Virus record (IMG/VR): IMGVR_UViG_3300007511_000084
Location: 1-31,569 of that record
Length of the DNA: 31,569 nucleotides
From: a virus
Reading direction: 5' to 3' (one strand)
Part shown: piece after piece, positions 24,202 to 30,553 of the stretch
Layout: each line of letters opens with the position of its first letter
How positions within the stretch are numbered: the first letter of the stretch is position 1
Translations under genes and position numbers: made by a program
The notes under the pieces: model-generated
Databases searched by the model: none
Told to the model about the DNA's origin: nothing
The model's input: the letters and a program-made list of their open reading frames with translations, nothing else

Positions 24202-24716
24202 AAGAATTAGTATTAGAAGGTGATCCAATTTTAGATAAACGAGCAGTTACTTTTGATTTTACAAATCCACAAGAAGATCCCACAAAATTAAAAGACGAAT
24301 TGCTGGAAACAATGGCTAAATATAAAGGAGCTGGAATATCGGCTTGTCAAATCGGAATTGACCTCAAGGTATTTGCTATGAGATTTAATGGTGATGCAAT
24401 TGTATGTTTCAATCCCCGTATAACTCAATATACAGATGAATCTACTTATATTAAAGAAGGTTGTCTTTCTTATCCTGGATTATATTTTCCAGTAAAAAGG
24501 GCATATGGTATAAATGTAACTTATGCGAATTATGAAGGCACCGCATTAAGTGGTTCATTTATTGATATATCATCGAAAATATTTCAACATGAATATGATC
24601 ATATGTTAGGGAAATTATATACAGAATATGCTAGTAGTTACCAATTAAGAAATGCTAGAAAAAAACAAAAACTCTGGTTAAGAAAAAGGAAAAACAATGG
24701 CAAAGAAAACTTTTGA
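24198..24716 (+). CDS. def: Peptide deformylase
   Basis: A 172-residue metalloenzyme that removes the formyl group from new N-terminal methionines. Motif 1 is 'GAGISACQIG', where the usual Pro before Gln is Cys. Motif 2 is 'EGCLSYPG' (metal-ligand Cys89) and motif 3 'QHEYDHMLG' (His131, catalytic Glu132, His135). All three metal ligands are present, so it should be active. The tail is basic. Deformylases are known in marine T4-like phages, where they are thought to speed turnover or maturation of host proteins. It overlaps gene 46 by four bases. Confidence 0.93.
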   Translation: MKELVLEGDPILDKRAVTFDFTNPQEDPTKLKDELLETMAKYKGAGISACQIGIDLKVFAMRFNGDAIVCFNPRITQYTDESTYIKEGCLSYPGLYFPVKRAYGINVTYANYEGTALSGSFIDISSKIFQHEYDHMLGKLYTEYASSYQLRNARKKQKLWLRKRKNNGKENF

Positions 24717-24858
24717 GGAATTTAAAGTCAAAAAAGAAAAACATAAATTAAAAAGAAAAAAGATCAATCAAGATATTAAATCTATACGCTCATTTGAAGA
24801 TGCCGAAGAATATTTGGAAAAAGAAGAAGATAAATATTTTGATGAAGACGAATTATAA
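24697..24858 (+). CDS. Small charged protein after def
   Basis: A 53-residue ORF starts at ATG 24697 with AAGGA upstream, overlapping def by 20 bases. The first half is very basic (many Lys and Arg); the second is very acidic, ending 'EDKYFDEDEL'. It is soluble, probably helical, and unrecognised. Good ribosome-binding spacing and tight packing support it as real. The next gene begins 12 bases later. Confidence 0.55.
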   Translation: MAKKTFEEFKVKKEKHKLKRKKINQDIKSIRSFEDAEEYLEKEEDKYFDEDEL

Positions 24859-24870
24859 CAAAGGAATTAG

Positions 24871-25323
24871 ATGGTAATCACAAGAAGGCTGTTAAAATGG
24901 TGGTTAATGTTTTGTATTATACTTTTAGGTATAGGGACAGCAGTATATTTTAATATTCATACTACATTATATTTTTCTGATTTAACAAAGTTGAGTTTTT
25001 TAATTTTATTAATTTTCATATGTACTTCTATTTGGATTGGAAAGAAAACACATGAAACAAAAACATCAAATGATATTGAAGTTGGATGGTTTATAGCAGA
25101 ATCTTGTTTAGCATTAGGGATGATAGGAACTGTTACAGGATTTCTACTTATGTTGGGCACCGCATTTAAAAATATAGATATTTCAAATACTGCAACATTA
25201 CAAGATGCATTATCTTCAATGGCATTGGGAATGTCCACAGCATTATATACTACATTAATAGGGCTTATAAGTTCATTACTTATTAAAGTCCAATTGATCA
25301 ATTACGAAACCGATGAAGAATAA
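24871..25323 (+). CDS. ExbB/TolQ/MotA-like proton-channel protein
   Basis: A 150-residue inner-membrane protein with four predicted helices at about residues 9-27, 40-56, 73-97 and 115-140. Helices 3 and 4 carry the family motifs: 'LGMIGTVTGFLLMLG' matches the ExbB/TolQ 'LGLFGTVxGI' block, and 'ALYTTLIGLISSLLI' matches the 'TTAxGLxxAIPA' block. Thr87 and Thr127/128 sit where the channel threonines lie. ExbB/TolQ are larger; this one lacks most of the cytoplasmic domain. Its stop is immediately followed by the ATG of a MotB/ExbD-like partner. Such pairs use the proton gradient to drive work across the envelope. The pairing is inferred from motifs and gene order. Confidence 0.72.
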   Translation: MVITRRLLKWWLMFCIILLGIGTAVYFNIHTTLYFSDLTKLSFLILLIFICTSIWIGKKTHETKTSNDIEVGWFIAESCLALGMIGTVTGFLLMLGTAFKNIDISNTATLQDALSSMALGMSTALYTTLIGLISSLLIKVQLINYETDEE

Positions 25324-26046
25324 ATGGAAAATGAAAGATATAGATCTACAATTGGTTTTATTGATATGCTTTTCAACATTCTGGTTGGATTTGCTTTCCT
25401 TTTCATTGTGGCTTTTATTCTTATCAAACCAGAAGCCAAAAAGAAAGATTTTGATCGTAGAGCCGAATTTATTGTAGTCATGGAATGGGATGATGGAGCA
25501 CCGGATGATATTGATCTTTATGTAGAAGATCCAACTAGAAGTCTTGCTAGTTTTAGGCATCCAAGAGTAAATTTTATGCATTTGGATAAAGATGATTTGG
25601 GAAGCAGAAATGATACGACTATATTAGCAGATGGAACTATTAAAACTGTACCCATTAATCGTGAGGTGATGACGATACGCGGTATTATGTCGGGTGAATG
25701 GATCGTAAACGCACATTATTATTCTGATCATAATTATCAAAATAAAAGTAGAGAAAATTATTTTGTGACAGTACAAGTAGAGGTTCATAAAGTAAATCCT
25801 TATGAAATTTTATGGATTGGGAAAAAGAAATTTACTAAAAAAGGACAAGAAGAAACTTTTATAAGATTCACTTTAGATAAACAAGGAAATATTGTTGGTT
25901 CTTTTAATTTTAGAAAAAAGAGATTTGTGAAACCAAAACAAATGGGTCAAGTACAGGCTCAACATGCTCCTGAATATGCATTCTTTTCTACTGCAGAAGA
26001 TCATGAAACTGAAACTAACATTAGTGATTTAGGGGGTGAGCCATGA
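25324..26046 (+). CDS. ExbD/TolR/MotB-like protein with large outer domain
   Basis: A 240-residue protein with one N-terminal membrane helix (about residues 10-34, 'GFIDMLFNILVGFAFLFIVA'). Asp14 sits at the start of the helix, as does the proton-carrying Asp of ExbD and MotB. The rest should lie outside the inner membrane. Residues of about 47-145 are beta-rich, with 'EWDDGAPDDIDLYVEDP', 'LDKDDLGSRND' and 'SGEWIVNAHYYSD', resembling the DUF2135/YfaP-type sandwich. No peptidoglycan-binding OmpA motif is seen. It begins directly after the channel gene's stop and overlaps the next gene by four bases. The role of the outer domain is unknown. Confidence 0.68.
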   Translation: MENERYRSTIGFIDMLFNILVGFAFLFIVAFILIKPEAKKKDFDRRAEFIVVMEWDDGAPDDIDLYVEDPTRSLASFRHPRVNFMHLDKDDLGSRNDTTILADGTIKTVPINREVMTIRGIMSGEWIVNAHYYSDHNYQNKSRENYFVTVQVEVHKVNPYEILWIGKKKFTKKGQEETFIRFTLDKQGNIVGSFNFRKKRFVKPKQMGQVQAQHAPEYAFFSTAEDHETETNISDLGGEP

Positions 26047-26516
26047 TAGAACTTTTAATTTTGGGATTAGTATTACTTGCTGCTATATGTTTATGGTTAT
26101 TAATTGAAGGTAGAAAGAATCCTAAATTTCTTGCATGGTTTATTCCAATAGTATTAATTTTAGTTAGTTCTACTTATATTACATATACAACAATATTAGG
26201 TTTACCTAAAGTTGCAATACCTGAAGATGGTGTATATCTTTCACATTATGTTGATGAACCATTTTGGATTTATCTTTGGATTATAGGAGAAGGGAATACA
26301 CCTAAAGGATATCAAATTCCCTATACTAAAAATACTCATAATTCTTTAGAAGGTGTTAGAGATCAAGTTGAACGAGGAAATTATATGATTATTCAGGATG
26401 ATGCGGGTGAAGAAGGGGTAGAGGGTGAAGGGAAAAGGGGTAGCGGATATACTATTGGTGGTGATAAAAGTTTTTATACATGGGAATATAAATCCGTTAT
26501 GCCGGAGAAAAATTAA
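26043..26516 (+). CDS. Two-helix membrane protein of the same operon
   Basis: A 157-residue protein with two predicted membrane helices near the N-terminus (about residues 2-20 and 29-52), then a soluble domain of about 105 residues ('DEPFWIYLWIIGEGNTPKGY') and an acidic, Gly-rich tail. Both helices close to the N-terminus would place the soluble part on the same side as the N-terminus. It overlaps the preceding gene by four bases and is followed after nine bases by the SbmA-like gene, so it is probably part of one envelope complex. No family is recognised. Confidence 0.6.
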   Translation: MIELLILGLVLLAAICLWLLIEGRKNPKFLAWFIPIVLILVSSTYITYTTILGLPKVAIPEDGVYLSHYVDEPFWIYLWIIGEGNTPKGYQIPYTKNTHNSLEGVRDQVERGNYMIIQDDAGEEGVEGEGKRGSGYTIGGDKSFYTWEYKSVMPEKN

Positions 26517-26525
26517 AGGAATAAT

Positions 26526-27515
26526 ATGTTTAGATTTTTTTTAAATAAAAAATGGTTATTATGGTCTTGGCTTGGTTCAATAATTATATTAGGATCGCTT
26601 TGGGTTCAAGTAAAGATTGACGTAAAAATAAATGAATGGTTTGGTCAATTTTATGATATGATTCAAAAAGCACTTGCCACACCAAATGCAATTACAATAG
26701 GAGAATATTTCAATAGTTTATTCTCATTTATTACATTAGCAGGAATATATGTAGGATTATACGTTATAATAAGTTATTTTACAGCTCACTATTTGTTTAG
26801 ATGGCGTACTGCAATGGTTGAATGGTATCATAGTGTATACGAAAAAGCCAGAACAATAGAAGGTGCATCACAAAGGGTTCAAGAAGATACAATTAAATTT
26901 ACTCGTATAATGGAAGGTTTAGGAACATCTTTAATTGAATCAGTTATGATATTAGTTCAGTTTATTCCTATATTGTTTGGATTGTCGATGGGTATTCCAA
27001 TATTCTTTTTTGGTGATTGGCAATATGGATTAATTACTGGTGCATTACTTTGGACTGTAGGTGGTACTGCATTCTTAATTGGACTAGGATGGATATTACG
27101 TTTAGTTGGTATAGAATACGATATACAAAAAAAAGAAGCGGCATATAGAAAAATACTTGTCATTGCAGAAGATGATGGAACTGTTAGACCAAAGAAGATT
27201 GAAGAATTTTTTGATGATGTTCGTAAAATTCACTTTTTAAGTTATTTGCGTTATCTGTATTTTAATATAGGAAGAATGGCTTACTTACAGGCAAATGTAT
27301 TATCCGCTTATGTATTTTTGGCACCAGCTATTGTTGCAGGAGTAATGACTCTAGGCGTAATGCAACAAATAATAAGAGCATTTGGTAGAGTAGAAGGATC
27401 AATGCAATACCTATTAAAAGCATGGCCAACTATCATTGAATTAATGAGTGTCTATAGGCGTTTACGAGAATTTGAAGAAAAATTAATGGAGCATAACCAA
27501 AGTGAAAAAGTTTAA
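26526..27515 (+). CDS. sbmA: SbmA/BacA-family peptide transporter
   Basis: A 329-residue inner-membrane protein closely resembling E. coli SbmA (about 406 residues). It shares 'INEWFGQFYDMIQKAL' (SbmA: VNAWYAPFYDLIQTAL), 'HYLFRWRTAM', 'IEGASQRVQEDTIKF', 'DIQKKEAAYRK', 'LYFNIGRMAYLQ' and 'ELMSVYRRLREFE'. Several membrane helices are visible. The shorter length reflects loss of the first SbmA helices. SbmA and BacA are proton-driven importers of peptides such as microcins and proline-rich antimicrobial peptides. As the last member of a four-gene membrane operon, it may be coupled to the channel pair upstream. It overlaps the next gene by 14 bases. Confidence 0.9.
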   Translation: MFRFFLNKKWLLWSWLGSIIILGSLWVQVKIDVKINEWFGQFYDMIQKALATPNAITIGEYFNSLFSFITLAGIYVGLYVIISYFTAHYLFRWRTAMVEWYHSVYEKARTIEGASQRVQEDTIKFTRIMEGLGTSLIESVMILVQFIPILFGLSMGIPIFFFGDWQYGLITGALLWTVGGTAFLIGLGWILRLVGIEYDIQKKEAAYRKILVIAEDDGTVRPKKIEEFFDDVRKIHFLSYLRYLYFNIGRMAYLQANVLSAYVFLAPAIVAGVMTLGVMQQIIRAFGRVEGSMQYLLKAWPTIIELMSVYRRLREFEEKLMEHNQSEKV

Positions 27516-27774
27516 ATATAATGAAGATGAGATTTTAGAAAAAGTTAAAGATTATATTAAATCAACTTATGAACAACATTATATAGGAAAAGATGGTTTA
27601 CAGATACAAGATGTTTTTGATATGATAGACATATCAGAACCTTTTTGTAGAGGTGCGGCAATTAAATATTTAATACGATATGGAGAAAAGGATGGGAAAA
27701 ATCCTAAAGATTTATTGAAATGTATTCATTATATTGTTTTAATGTATCATTATAGTAATTTTGATAAGGAGTGA
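27502..27774 (+). CDS. Small DUF3310-like phage protein
   Basis: A 90-residue soluble protein overlapping the SbmA-like gene by 14 bases. The segment 'FCRGAAIKYLIRYGEKDGKN' followed by 'DLLKCIHYIVLMYH' fits the DUF3310 pattern (GNxxKYxxRxGxKdg...dLxKaxhY), common in phages and of unknown function. The first half is charged and helical. It is followed after one base by the zinc-ribbon gene, so it probably shares the envelope operon's transcript. Confidence 0.6.
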   Translation: MKKFKYNEDEILEKVKDYIKSTYEQHYIGKDGLQIQDVFDMIDISEPFCRGAAIKYLIRYGEKDGKNPKDLLKCIHYIVLMYHYSNFDKE

Positions 27775-27775
27775 G

Positions 27776-27994
27776 ATGCCAATATATGAATATAAATGCA
27801 CTTTTTGTAATGGGATGTGGGAAGAGATTCAAAAATTTTCAGATCCACCTGTTAACATTTGTAAATCATGTGAAAAAAGTGGTGGAGTAAAAAAATTAAT
27901 ACCAGGCCAATTAGCCTTTCACTTAAAGGGTGATGGATGGTATAGAGATGGTTATAGTAATACAGAACCTCAAACAGAAAAAGTTAAAGATTGA
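27776..27994 (+). CDS. FmdB-type zinc-ribbon protein
   Basis: A 72-residue protein. I use ATG 27776, giving 'MPIYEYKC', because an AAGGAG site is well spaced to it; an upstream ATG at 27761 lacks this. Two CxxC pairs ('CTFC' and 'CKSC') form a zinc ribbon, and 'FHLKGDGWYRDGY' is the conserved tail of the FmdB/CxxC family. FmdB proteins are small, often annotated as regulatory, and common in phages. Function is not established. It ends upstream of a 229-base gap. Confidence 0.75.
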   Translation: MPIYEYKCTFCNGMWEEIQKFSDPPVNICKSCEKSGGVKKLIPGQLAFHLKGDGWYRDGYSNTEPQTEKVKD

Positions 27995-28070
27995 ATCATA
28001 TGTGGATTCTCACGCGGAAACTCTTGCTAGGAAAGAACCAGTAACAAAATCTACTATTATAAAGAAATAG
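27948..28070 (+). CDS. Possible 40-residue ORF overlapping fmdB end
   Basis: A +1-frame ORF relative to the zinc-ribbon gene, from ATG 27948 to TAG 28068-28070. The product begins 'MVIVIQNLKQKKLKIESY' and ends 'KEPVTKSTIIKK'. The last 24 residues after the FmdB stop have protein-like composition, but there is no clear ribosome-binding site. It could instead be the continuation of the FmdB protein through a frameshift, or chance. Low confidence. Confidence 0.25.
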   Translation: MVIVIQNLKQKKLKIESYVDSHAETLARKEPVTKSTIIKK

Positions 28071-28201
28071 GGATGTTGACTTCAATATCAGCCAGATGAC
28101 TACTGGCAAATCACTTGAGTCGGCGGGGTTCGTCATTCGCTTACGTATTTAAAGAAGTATTATGTAATAATATAAATTTTCTTTAAGGTAGCATCCCTTT
28201 T
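28069..28201 (+). ncRNA. Large structured RNA / terminator region
   Basis: This accounts for most of the 229-base gap 27995-28223. A closing stem AGGGATG (28069-28075) pairs with CATCCCT (28192-28198), followed by Ts. Inside are a GCCAG/CTGGC hairpin (28091-28107), a GC-rich stretch around 28115-28140 and an AAAGAA/TTCTTT hairpin (28151-28184) with an inner TATTAT/ATAATA stem. It resembles a small structured RNA or complex terminator. No tRNA or named riboswitch fits. It ends 22 bases before the next gene, so it could also be a leader. Confidence 0.5.
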
Positions 28202-28223
28202 ATTACTTATACTTGAGAAAGAT

Positions 28224-28706
28224 ATGAAAATTTCAAAACGAGCAAAACTCATAAAGAAAGTGCAAAAGATGGAAATGTCAAATCCGTTATTCCAAACTTT
28301 GCTTGGTTTGGTAGTTTTTTACATTGGACTGAAGATGTTCTCAGGTGGTATGAAGTCAATGGGAAACATAGACCACCTTCAATGGTTTCTTGGAAATCCA
28401 ATCTATATGTTTTTCGGTGGGATTATAATGACACTTCTCTGGCAATCCAGTTCTCTTTCTACTACTGCAATCATTGGTCTGGTTGCTGGTGGAGCATTAC
28501 CTCTACCCGCTGCGATTGGTGCAGTACTTGGAGCAAATATAGGCACTACAGGAACTATTTGGCTTGCAGGAATAATGGTTTCCGATGGAATGCCCACAGG
28601 AATAACTAGACAAATTGCAATGGTGCATACAGGAGTCAATACACTAATGGCAATTGCACTATTACCTTTTATACAACCAATTGCACGATTTGTGTCAAAA
28701 TTTTGA
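28224..28706 (+). CDS. Half-size Na/Pi-cotransporter-like membrane protein
   Basis: A 160-residue membrane protein with a basic N-terminus and about four hydrophobic segments. The block 'LLWQSSSLSTTAIIGLVAGG' followed by 'IGAVLGANIGTTGT' is the signature of the Na/Pi-cotransporter (PNaS) family, where QSSS motifs bind substrate and sodium. Full-length members carry two inverted copies; only one is present here. It could work as a dimer or as a partner of a host protein, or it could be truncated. It sits just downstream of a structured RNA and upstream of guaC. Phosphate or another anion as substrate is inferred from the family only. Confidence 0.7.
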   Translation: MKISKRAKLIKKVQKMEMSNPLFQTLLGLVVFYIGLKMFSGGMKSMGNIDHLQWFLGNPIYMFFGGIIMTLLWQSSSLSTTAIIGLVAGGALPLPAAIGAVLGANIGTTGTIWLAGIMVSDGMPTGITRQIAMVHTGVNTLMAIALLPFIQPIARFVSKF

Positions 28707-28709
28707 TTT

Positions 28710-28780
28710 ACTAAATACAAGTGAGAACGGAAGGTTCTTACCTTAAATTTTAATTTTTAAATATCAAAGTCGGAAGGACT
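28710..28780 (+). promoter_or_regulatory. guaC leader: promoter box and twin hairpins
   Basis: ACTAAATA (28710-28717) is followed by hairpin 1, GTGAGAAC/GTTCTTAC (28721-28741, one G-U), and by hairpin 2, AGTC/GACT (28768-28780). Both have the same GGAAG loop closed by C-G. Hairpin 2 contains the guaC ribosome-binding sequence GGAAGGA, four bases before ATG 28783. Repetition of one loop suggests a protein- or RNA-binding operator controlling translation. The structures are seen; the function is inferred. Confidence 0.5.
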
Positions 28781-28782
28781 AG

Positions 28783-29766
28783 ATGCGAATTATTGATGAT
28801 ACTAAATTAGATTTTAGTGATGTTTTAATTTCTCCCAAACGATCTCAACTTACCTCACGCAAAGACGCAGATCTCACTAGACAATTTACTTTTAAACATT
28901 CAAAACATATATGGTCAGGTATTCCTATAATTGCATCCAATATGGATCATACAGGAACTGTTCATATGTATAATGCATTAAGTACATATAAAATGCTTAC
29001 TGCTCTTTGTAAGTTTACTGATTGGCCACCTGAAGGATGGAATTATTTAATTCAGACAATTGGATTAGATCAAAATTTAGATGAATTAGATTATGATGAT
29101 TCATTATGGATTAATCTTGATGTAGCAAATGGATATACTGAAAGATTTAATGATTTTGTTGAAAAGATGAGAGGACATGAAGCAACCAAAAACAAAATAA
29201 TCATTGCAGGAAATGTATGCACACCAGAAGCAACAGAACAGATAATTCTAGCAGGAGCCGATATTGTAAAAATTGGGATAGGCCCTGGCTCAGTATGTAC
29301 AACCCGCAAGATGACGGGAGTGGGTTATCCTCAATTGTCAGCGACTATAGAATGTGCAGATGCGGCGCACGGTCTAGGCGGTCATATCATCACAGACGGA
29401 GGTTGCTCAGTAGTGGGGGATATAGCAAAGAGCTTTGGGGCCGGTGCCGACTTTGTAATGCTAGGTGGTATGTTGGCAGGTCATAATGAATGTAATGGTG
29501 AGGTTAATGGACATAAGATGATATTTTATGGTATGTCTTCTGATACAGCACAATTAAAATATTATGGTGAAAAAAAATCACACAGAGCATCAGAAGGTAA
29601 GGCAATTTATGTGGACTATAAAGGTCCAGTTAAAGATACAATAGATGAAATATTAGGGGGGTTGAGAAGTGCTTGTACTTATGCCGGTGCCAGAAATATA
29701 AAATCCCTTCCAAAATGCACAACTTTTGTAAAAGTTAATAGACAATTAAATGGGGTATTTTCATGA
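28783..29766 (+). CDS. guaC: GMP reductase GuaC
   Basis: A 327-residue enzyme that converts GMP to IMP and ammonia using NADPH. It closely resembles E. coli GuaC (347): 'DFSDVLISPKRSQLTSR', 'FTFKHSKHIWSGIPIIASNM', the catalytic loop 'IGIGPGSVCTTR' with Cys172, 'TGVGYPQLSA', 'DGGCSVVGDIAKSFGAGADF', 'MLGGMLAGH', 'FYGMSSDTAQ' and 'EILGGLRSACTYAGA'. The FYGMSS and GVGYPQLSA forms mark it as GuaC rather than IMP dehydrogenase; no CBS domains are present. About 20 residues are missing around residues 90-105. The stretch 29280-29480 is visibly GC-richer than its surroundings. It overlaps the next gene by four bases. Confidence 0.95.
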   Translation: MRIIDDTKLDFSDVLISPKRSQLTSRKDADLTRQFTFKHSKHIWSGIPIIASNMDHTGTVHMYNALSTYKMLTALCKFTDWPPEGWNYLIQTIGLDQNLDELDYDDSLWINLDVANGYTERFNDFVEKMRGHEATKNKIIIAGNVCTPEATEQIILAGADIVKIGIGPGSVCTTRKMTGVGYPQLSATIECADAAHGLGGHIITDGGCSVVGDIAKSFGAGADFVMLGGMLAGHNECNGEVNGHKMIFYGMSSDTAQLKYYGEKKSHRASEGKAIYVDYKGPVKDTIDEILGGLRSACTYAGARNIKSLPKCTTFVKVNRQLNGVFS

Positions 29767-30242
29767 GTAAAATAAGGTGGTATTCATGGAAGGAAATGAG
29801 GCGAGATGTAAATGTATTATGTAGAGAGATTGTATTATCCAAATTTGACCCACAGGTAATAATTGGTATTTCAAGGGGTGGTCTGGTTCCAGGCGTCATG
29901 TTAAGTCATTGGTTCAACAAACCTTTTAAACCTGTTAAAGCAGCATTGCGGGATTTTCCAGTTTGGGAAGATTATTTACCCAGACCTACAGATAAGAGAG
30001 TTTTGATTGTAGATGATATTTGTGATTCGGGAGAAACATTTGAAAGAATAGCTCAACATATTAAAGGGCCACGAAAAGGACCAGAACAGAATATAGTAGA
30101 TGTTAGATATGCAACCTTATGGTGGAATAATGAAGCACCAGCAGGATTTGAACCACATTATTATGTGCAGGATTGTGCTAAGGATACTGAGGACATTTGG
30201 ATTACATTTCCACACGAGGCCTGGTGGAACGCTCCTGTTTAG
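29763..30242 (+). CDS. Gpt-like purine phosphoribosyltransferase
   Basis: A 159-residue type I phosphoribosyltransferase. 'VIIGISRGGLVPGVMLSHWF' matches E. coli Gpt ('AVSRGGLVPGALLA'), 'RVLIVDDICDSGETF' is the PRPP-binding loop, and the ending 'EDIWITFPHEAWWNAPV' resembles the Gpt tail ('DTWIEQPW'). It probably joins PRPP to xanthine, guanine or hypoxanthine; which base cannot be read from the sequence. Its ATG overlaps the guaC stop (ATGA), suggesting coupled translation. Together they could recycle bases and GMP into a flexible purine pool. Confidence 0.85.
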   Translation: MSKIRWYSWKEMRRDVNVLCREIVLSKFDPQVIIGISRGGLVPGVMLSHWFNKPFKPVKAALRDFPVWEDYLPRPTDKRVLIVDDICDSGETFERIAQHIKGPRKGPEQNIVDVRYATLWWNNEAPAGFEPHYYVQDCAKDTEDIWITFPHEAWWNAPV

Positions 30243-30311
30243 TTCTTCTACGATTACTATCTGCAACTGCTTGTGATTTTCTCCTTGTTAGAAAATTGTG
30301 TTTAGAGAGTT

Positions 30312-30340
30312 GGGAGTGATTGCCGTCACTCCCTTCTCTT
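30312..30340 (+). terminator. Hairpin terminator after the purine genes
   Basis: GGGAGTGA (30312-30319) pairs with TCACTCCC (30326-30333) around a TTGCCG loop, followed by TTCTCTT. It lies in the 191-base gap 30243-30433 and probably ends the guaC transcript. The rest of that gap is AT-rich, with no clear promoter. The trailing T tract is imperfect. Confidence 0.7.
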
Positions 30341-30433
30341 GTATTTATATGTGTTTTTAAAAAAATTATATATTGTTGTTCATTGGTTGATACTTTTCAT
30401 GTCAATGTGTGAAATATTAAAAAGGAAAAAACT

Positions 30434-30553
30434 ATGACTAAAGTTAAACAGCCCAATCCTATTTCTGAAGGTTGGGCAACCTATCGTAAACTTGTAGATG
30501 AAGAACTAAAAAAAAAGACCAAACACATACGATGGTCAGTTGGCCACACGTAA
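30434..30553 (+). CDS. Short ORF with dnaX-like slippery site
   Basis: A 39-residue ORF from ATG 30434 (AAGGA upstream), with the product opening 'MTKVKQPNPISEGWATYRKL'. Codons 25-28 read CTA AAA AAA AAG, so an in-frame A-AAA-AAG heptamer lies at 30511-30517, the same type as the E. coli dnaX frameshift site. A -1 slip there would read on through 'DQTHTMVSWPHVK' into the overlapping ORF ending at 30669, giving about 78 residues. The nine-A run could also hide a sequencing error. Function unknown; no membrane segment. Confidence 0.5.
   Translation: MTKVKQPNPISEGWATYRKLVDEELKKKTKHIRWSVGHT

Noticed and set aside
24957-25581. Minus-strand open frames opposite the ExbB/ExbD-like genes
   Set aside because: The + strand frames carry family motifs and stop/start coupling; the opposite frames carry none.
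27761-27775. Upstream ATG for the FmdB-type gene
   Set aside because: The family begins at MPIYEY, and the AAGGAG site is spaced for ATG 27776.
28069-28201. tRNA, tmRNA or group I intron remnant
   Set aside because: A GGTTCG-like string and a seven-pair end stem invite a tRNA reading, but no anticodon arm or cloverleaf fits, and intron core sequences are absent.
29217-29486. Open frame overlapping guaC in another frame
   Set aside because: It lies wholly inside a well-matched GuaC, starts without a ribosome site, and its product is Arg/Ser-rich with no family pattern.
30202-30396. Minus-strand open frame of 64 codons after the Gpt-like gene, with a TATAAATA box on the same strand at 30342-30349
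   Set aside because: The predicted sequence looks protein-like (for example 'RRKSQAVADSNRRR'), but there is no ATG, GTG or TTG start and it runs through the terminator hairpin and into the Gpt-like gene. The box alone is expected by chance in AT-rich DNA.
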